Positions 6,724 through 10,554 of a DNA stretch of 10,554 bases are shown piece by piece. The notes beneath the pieces were generated by a model. It worked only from the letters and a program-made list of their open reading frames with translations. It had not been told where the DNA came from and did not search any database. The translations under genes and the position numbers were made by a program. This DNA is from Planctomycetaceae bacterium (GTDB lineage Bacteria; Planctomycetota; Planctomycetia; Pirellulales; Pirellulaceae): NCBI GenBank assembly GCA_007129635.1, contig SKVE01000207.1:1-10554 (forward strand). Reading direction: 5' to 3'. Within the stretch, counting starts at the first letter, position 1; each line of letters begins with the position of its first letter.

Positions 6724-9405
6724 TTAGGGCGAGACGCTGGCCTGTTGGTTGGTCAACTGCTGCCGATAGACCTTCTGCAGTTCGGCCTGCAGACGCGGAT
6801 CGTCCGGTTGGCGACTGATGCACCACTGCAGATGCTCGACCGCTTCGGCGAATTGTTCGTTACGGACTAGAGCTCGGATCAGTAACCGCCGATGGCCGAA
6901 GTCATTGGGTGCCAACATCACGGCATAGCGCGCCGCAGCCATGAACTGTTCCAGGTTTCCCGCGAATTCGTAGACCGACGCGGCTTGCACCCAGTGCCGA
7001 CTGGCCGCTTCGCCCTTCAATTTGGCCGCATCGGCTCGCAACGCCTTGGCATAGTCGTCGGCCATTTCCAAGGCTTGCTCGTTCAGCCGATGGCGGCGGT
7101 AGTAGCCGTACAGTCGTCGAAGACCATCGGTATCGGGTTGGAAGTAATCGACGAACGCAGCGGCGGGCATCTGGGCGGCCAGCAAGTCGATGATGTGCTG
7201 ACGCTGATGACGGTCTTGGTGAAAGGCCAACTTCCACATCTCTAAGGCCCGTTCGTAATCGCCCACCAGCGCCGCTTCGCTGCCGGCTGCTACCAGGACA
7301 ACGCCACTGTACGGCTGGACGGTCAACGCCTGTTGCACGAACGCCTGTTTGGTCTCAGCGTCGTCGCCCACTAGAAAACCCAACTCGGCCAGGTACACGT
7401 AGCCATCACCATACAAAGGACATCCACGAAGTGCCTGGCGGGTGTGCCAGTCAGCCTGATCCAGCCAGCGGCGATTGTCGCCCATCACGACCGACAACCA
7501 TTGGTTCATCTCCTCTAATGTTTCGAACGCGGAAGCCAACGCAGCATCACGGATCTGGTTCAACGGCATCGGATTGCTGCTGTCCGCCTGTCTCAGGTCA
7601 AACTCGTAGCGACTGAGCTGAGCCATGCGCAGATGAGCGCGAGCGTGATGAGGGTCGCGCAGCAACACTTGCTGCAGGTGTTCCAGCATCGCCATGGTCG
7701 TATCGCGCGAAGCATCCGGATCGTCCAGTACCGTGCGCTTTTCTGCCACGGCCAGTCGATAGTAAGCGTCCCAGTGTGGGGCCGCCAGGGCCGCCGTTGT
7801 TCGATCGGCGACCATCATCGTAGCTAACAGCACTCCGCCCACCGCCATGCTAACCGCCAGCGGGCGCGAGCAATCCAAGTGCCGGGGCCGCCATACAATC
7901 CCAGCGGGGCTGGTACGCGAGCACTGAAAACGGTTCAACTGATAGATTCGGCAAGCGCAGGCTGCCAGGATGACCGTCAGCGACAGGCAGGCTGGGATGT
8001 ACCAGACGAAATCGCCCAGCGAATGCACCGCGCTGGCCAGCAGACCTGCCAGCACCGCGATCGCCGCCGAACCGATCGTCCGGTCAGCGGGACAGATGCA
8101 TACTCGCAAGCACCAGGACGCTGCCAACACCAATCCGGCGATCGCCAGCAACAGCCCGAAGATGCCCATTTCCAATGTCAGGTGCAAGTAACCGTTCTCG
8201 CCATGCGTGAATTCCGTCTCGAAGTACTGCGTCATGTACGTGTGGTAGATCTCGCGATGGCTGCCGGCCCCAGTCCCAGCGATCAAGAACTTGGGGATCG
8301 CCGCCAAATGAGCTTCCCATAATGCCTTGCGACCGTAGCAAACTTCGTTCATCGATCGCGAGTCCCGCAGGGTGCTCATCCGCCGTGCCAGCGGTTCGTA
8401 CCCGTAGATCGCCAGCGCGGTGCTTAGAACCAGCATCAGTCCGGCCAACCGCAACCACGCGTGGGACTTGAGCAGACCGTTGCGAGTCATCAGGACCATG
8501 ATGACGAAACAAGAGATGCTGGCCGTAACGACGCCACCGCGTGAGAAGGTTAGCAGGATCGCCACTAAGACCAATCCCGTGCCGATCAACAAGGCCGGTT
8601 TGCCGTACTGAGACGTCGTCGATCGACCGAATCCGCCAGACGTCGTCGGATCGGCCGACCACATCCTCTGCAGCCACCAAAAGAGTGGCCCGATTCCCAG
8701 GATCAGGAAATGGGCGAAGTGGTTCTGGTTGGGAAACGAACCTCGCACCGCTCCGAATGTCGTACGTTCCGGATGTTCGTAGATCCAGAGGAACTTGCCG
8801 TTGCCCAGCAGCATCTGCGAAAGCCCCAAAATGGCCATGCCGATCGCGGCCAGCGCCAGCCAGCGCAACAGCCGTTCGATATCACCTAACTGGCGTACAC
8901 GCTGGACCACTACAAGGAACAGCAAGCAGTGAGCCAAGAACGTGACCAGGCCGCCTTGAGTGCTGCGTGGCGTCAGCGATAGACGGTCCCAGGTACCTAG
9001 TAATGCCGCTTGGTCCCCATCGGCAGTCCAAGCAGGCAGCAGCTTGACCTGCTCCGGCGAAACACGCTCGATCACTGTTGCCGGGAGAGGAACCAATTGC
9101 AGAACGAGCAGAACCAAGCCCAAGACAATCAACGGTTCCGCCCCCGAAAGCCGCCATCGCGGTTTTGGGGACACACACAAACGACCAAGCCAACAGACCG
9201 CCGCGGCCACCACACAGCCCACATAGACTAGTCGCCCCGTATCGTGCCTCCCCCCCAAAAGCAAGGGAGCCAGGAAGATCACTGCGGCCAGAGCCAGATC
9301 CGTCAGGGCGAGCAAACCGCGCGCGATCGGGCCGTCCGACGACCGCTGCGGCCGTCGATCTGGCGACGGGTCAGCAGCATCGACCGTATTGCTCTTCCGT
9401 GACAC
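6724..9405 (-). CDS. O-antigen ligase/polymerase family (Wzy_C) membrane protein with TPR-like C-terminal region
   Basis: The protein has 893 residues from a GTG start with GAGGG (9412-9416) six bases upstream. The N-terminal half is polytopic, with hydrophobic segments near 30-50, 58-77, 91-107, 153-168, 182-200, 230-245, 271-286, 291-306, 319-334, 411-432, 447-462 and 468-486. Wzy_C (PF04932) marks include SFPNQNHFAHF (223-233), TFSRGG (286-291, a likely functional Arg289) and GTGAGSH (377-383), then HGENGYLHLTLEMGIFG (401-417), a loop with the family's usual His. A further hydrophobic segment at about 515-531 precedes a soluble C-terminal part (about 570-885) of paired helices such as ALVGDYERALEMW and AVEHLQWCISRQPDDPRLQ, which read as divergent TPRs. 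Family members join or polymerise lipid-linked glycans at the outer face of the inner membrane. Ligase versus polymerase versus another glycan transferase cannot be decided here. No other polysaccharide genes are in view. It is the first gene of the leftward run 9405-1939. Confidence 0.87.
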   Translation of the reverse strand: MSRKSNTVDAADPSPDRRPQRSSDGPIARGLLALTDLALAAVIFLAPLLLGGRHDTGRLVYVGCVVAAAVCWLGRLCVSPKPRWRLSGAEPLIVLGLVLLVLQLVPLPATVIERVSPEQVKLLPAWTADGDQAALLGTWDRLSLTPRSTQGGLVTFLAHCLLFLVVVQRVRQLGDIERLLRWLALAAIGMAILGLSQMLLGNGKFLWIYEHPERTTFGAVRGSFPNQNHFAHFLILGIGPLFWWLQRMWSADPTTSGGFGRSTTSQYGKPALLIGTGLVLVAILLTFSRGGVVTASISCFVIMVLMTRNGLLKSHAWLRLAGLMLVLSTALAIYGYEPLARRMSTLRDSRSMNEVCYGRKALWEAHLAAIPKFLIAGTGAGSHREIYHTYMTQYFETEFTHGENGYLHLTLEMGIFGLLLAIAGLVLAASWCLRVCICPADRTIGSAAIAVLAGLLASAVHSLGDFVWYIPACLSLTVILAACACRIYQLNRFQCSRTSPAGIVWRPRHLDCSRPLAVSMAVGGVLLATMMVADRTTAALAAPHWDAYYRLAVAEKRTVLDDPDASRDTTMAMLEHLQQVLLRDPHHARAHLRMAQLSRYEFDLRQADSSNPMPLNQIRDAALASAFETLEEMNQWLSVVMGDNRRWLDQADWHTRQALRGCPLYGDGYVYLAELGFLVGDDAETKQAFVQQALTVQPYSGVVLVAAGSEAALVGDYERALEMWKLAFHQDRHQRQHIIDLLAAQMPAAAFVDYFQPDTDGLRRLYGYYRRHRLNEQALEMADDYAKALRADAAKLKGEAASRHWVQAASVYEFAGNLEQFMAAARYAVMLAPNDFGHRRLLIRALVRNEQFAEAVEHLQWCISRQPDDPRLQAELQKVYRQQLTNQQASVSP

Positions 9406-9411
9406 GGCAGG

Positions 9412-9416
9412 CCCTC
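9412..9416 (-). promoter_or_regulatory. Ribosome binding site for the GTG start of the Wzy_C gene
   Basis: GAGGG on the minus strand lies six bases before GTG 9405. It supports the non-ATG start, because the first hydrophobic segment begins about 30 residues later and no better in-frame ATG lies between. Confidence 0.5.
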
Positions 9417-9577
9417 AATCCTGGGACTCAGATCAGTGAGCGGCAACCGTAGCGATTTATTGTGTGTCGGGCAAGATGAAACGCCCCCGTTTTCCTTCGA
9501 AGCGAATTCCGCCGTCTGGCGCAGGCTATTGTTCCGAAATTCGGTTGGCACAGGAATTGCTCGGAGGTGTTGTGCGG

Positions 9578-10462
9578 CTAGGCGGCCGATGGGGCGGGAA
9601 ATTGACAGTAATGGATGCAGGCGTCGAGCAGGTGGTCAACGAAGCCCTCCTCGCGAAGGAGACGACGGGGAAGTTCGCCTACCAGACGGGGGCGACGCTG
9701 ACGACGCCAGGCGTCAAAACTGCCGCCTTCGCGGCTAGCCTCGGCTAGTTTGGCCGGAAGCGATTCCAGACTGCCGCCCAGCACCATCTGCAGATAGGTT
9801 TCATTCTCCAGATTCAAGACCAGCAAGTATTCTTCGGGCAGCGTTTGAAAGTCCCTCGTCAGCTTTCCCCGGCCATGCGTGCGACGGCGACGGCGTTTCA
9901 GGCCACCCCAGTCACTTTCCAAGTGGTTGGTGGTGCGCTGCCAGCACTCCCCGGCGGCCAGCGACTGCTCCGGCACCAAGTGTCCCCAGTATCTGTCCAG
10001 GTGCTTCAGCGCGATCTGCGCCAGCGGTCCGTCCGAATCGGTCCGATCGGCCGTTTGTTGCCGCAACTCTTCGCGCAACTGCTCCAGCGCACGCTTCACC
10101 GCCGGTTGTTCGTCCGGCGGCAGTTGCTGCGGTTGCCGCAATTGGTCCATCTGTTCGGCCGAAAGCCGGAGGACTTCACGAAGCCTCGCAAACAGGCCGT
10201 GGCAACGCTTGTAGAGAGCGGCGGCAGCTCGGATCTCGGAGTCGCTGCGATAGGCTTGCAGCAGGGCTTGGAAGTTGCACAACACCTGCGGCGTGCGACA
10301 GGACGCCGGGGTCCGACTTGAGTTTTGCACTTCCGGTGCTAGCAGAACAGTGCTAGCAGTGCAAGAAAATGAAGAGAGTGGACCTTCGCGGACGAGTTGT
10401 CCTGCGGTAGGTTGGGGGGTGTTGCAAATATTTCCCACCCCCATGAACGGATGCCCACTCAT
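9578..10462 (-). CDS. Transposase-like protein, probably N-terminally truncated
   Basis: The frame has 294 codons and ends at TAG 9580-9578. Residues from about 60 on look like real protein: a helical, Gln/Arg/Leu-rich part (about 64-150), then ALKHLDRYWGHLVPE, then TTNHLESDWGGLKRRRRR followed by GRGKLTRDFQTLPEEY (about 180-215). The TTNxLE...KRRxRR...GR pattern is like the C-terminal glutamate region of several DDE transposase families. I cannot name the IS family. No N-terminal catalytic aspartate motifs are visible, and DDE transposases are usually longer. The first ~55 residues (10462 to about 10300) are Ser/Thr/Pro-rich, cross a hairpin repeat and look like read-through of non-coding DNA, so the annotated start is doubtful. 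I infer an insertion-sequence remnant fused to foreign upstream DNA. A lineage-specific protein of unknown role is the alternative. Confidence 0.58.
   Translation of the reverse strand: MSGHPFMGVGNICNTPQPTAGQLVREGPLSSFSCTASTVLLAPEVQNSSRTPASCRTPQVLCNFQALLQAYRSDSEIRAAAALYKRCHGLFARLREVLRLSAEQMDQLRQPQQLPPDEQPAVKRALEQLREELRQQTADRTDSDGPLAQIALKHLDRYWGHLVPEQSLAAGECWQRTTNHLESDWGGLKRRRRRTHGRGKLTRDFQTLPEEYLLVLNLENETYLQMVLGGSLESLPAKLAEASREGGSFDAWRRQRRPRLVGELPRRLLREEGFVDHLLDACIHYCQFPAPSAA
10325..10364. repeat. Hairpin-forming repeat with two copies of GTGCTAGCAG
   Basis: The ten-base unit GTGCTAGCAG occurs at 10336-10345 and 10350-10359. Each contains the palindrome TGCTAGCA. Outer arms TTGCACT (10325-10331) and AGTGCAA (10358-10364) are complementary, and the two palindromes pair with each other (7 base pairs, 6-base loop GAACAG). 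The result is a long imperfect stem with a one-sided bulge (10332-10337). No T-run follows on either strand, so a standard terminator is unlikely. It may be a dispersed REP-like palindrome, a subterminal repeat of a mobile element, or a regulatory hairpin. It lies about 100 bases before the plus-strand frame at the right edge. Confidence 0.7.
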
Positions 10463-10554
10463 GGACCAGCTTACTCTCTCGCTGGCAACTTTGGTAGCTA
10501 TCTATGGCGATGGTTTTCGTCCCGAAGTCTTTCGGATGTTCCGCTACATATTGG
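10461..10554 (+). CDS. Start of an unrecognised plus-strand gene, cut by the right edge
   Basis: From ATG 10461 the frame stays open for 31 codons to the window end (MDQLTLSLATLVAIYGDG, then FRPEVFRMFRYIL). It reads like protein, with a hydrophobic N-terminal segment. In-frame ATG 10443 and GTG 10419 are alternative starts, and none has a good ribosome site. The FRPEVFRMFRYIL stretch recalls the N-terminus of some transposases, but the piece is too short to say. Its start overlaps the putative start of the divergent transposase-like frame by two bases (CATG, 10460-10463), a further sign that one of the two starts is wrong. Confidence 0.4.
   Translation, partial: MDQLTLSLATLVAIYGDGFRPEVFRMFRYIL

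Noticed and set aside
9534..9544. Palindrome CCGAA-A-TTCGG between the Wzy_C and transposase-like genes
   Set aside because: Arms of five bases with a one-base centre cannot form a useful hairpin, and there is no linked promoter or second copy nearby.
9303..9551. 82-codon minus-strand frame overlapping the start of the Wzy_C gene
   Set aside because: It overlaps a well-supported gene in another frame, has no recognisable domain, and its upstream half lies in a plain intergenic stretch.
9464..9748. Plus-strand frames opposite the end of the transposase-like gene
   Set aside because: They are antisense to the better-supported minus frame and lack family features.

Overview
The window looks like a planctomycete chromosome segment, probably Pirellulales-like. 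The main reason is an adjacent pair of genes typical of that phylum: a secreted PSCyt1/DUF1549/LamG/DUF1553 cytochrome-like protein followed at once by a Tat-exported DUF1501 protein. All intact genes read leftward (minus strand). The DNA is moderately GC-rich and non-coding space is modest. No RNA gene or CRISPR array was seen.

Layout from left to right. (1) Positions 1-1049 (minus) hold the N-terminal 349 residues of a YhaO/SbcD-like metallophosphoesterase that runs off the left edge. Several metal-site motifs of this family are altered. (2) Positions 1050-1938 hold no intact gene. They contain a short signal-peptide-like reading frame at 1171 and the remains of a WD40 beta-propeller gene on the plus strand, broken by a stop and two frame changes. 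(3) Positions 1939-3381 hold the DUF1501 protein, and 3396-6581 the large PSCyt/LamG protein directly upstream of it. They lie 14 bases apart and are almost certainly co-transcribed. A candidate sigma-70 promoter overlapped by a small palindrome lies at 6669-6696. (4) Positions 6724-9405 hold a polytopic membrane protein of the O-antigen ligase/polymerase (Wzy_C) type with a TPR-like C-terminal half. (5) Positions 9578-10462 hold a transposase-like frame that looks N-terminally truncated. Its first ~55 codons cross a hairpin-forming repeat at 10325-10364. (6) A plus-strand reading frame starts near 10443/10461 and leaves the window at the right edge.

Taken together, the middle genes describe a cell-envelope or periplasmic function: an exported haem-motif/LamG protein with its exported partner, next to a surface-polysaccharide ligase or polymerase. 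Both flanks carry gene decay (WD40 remnant) or mobile-element debris (transposase-like frame, repeat), so the segment appears to have been rearranged. I did not find a clearly new multi-gene system. The most unusual items are the altered active site of the phosphoesterase, the WD40 relic and the repeat hairpin at the right end.
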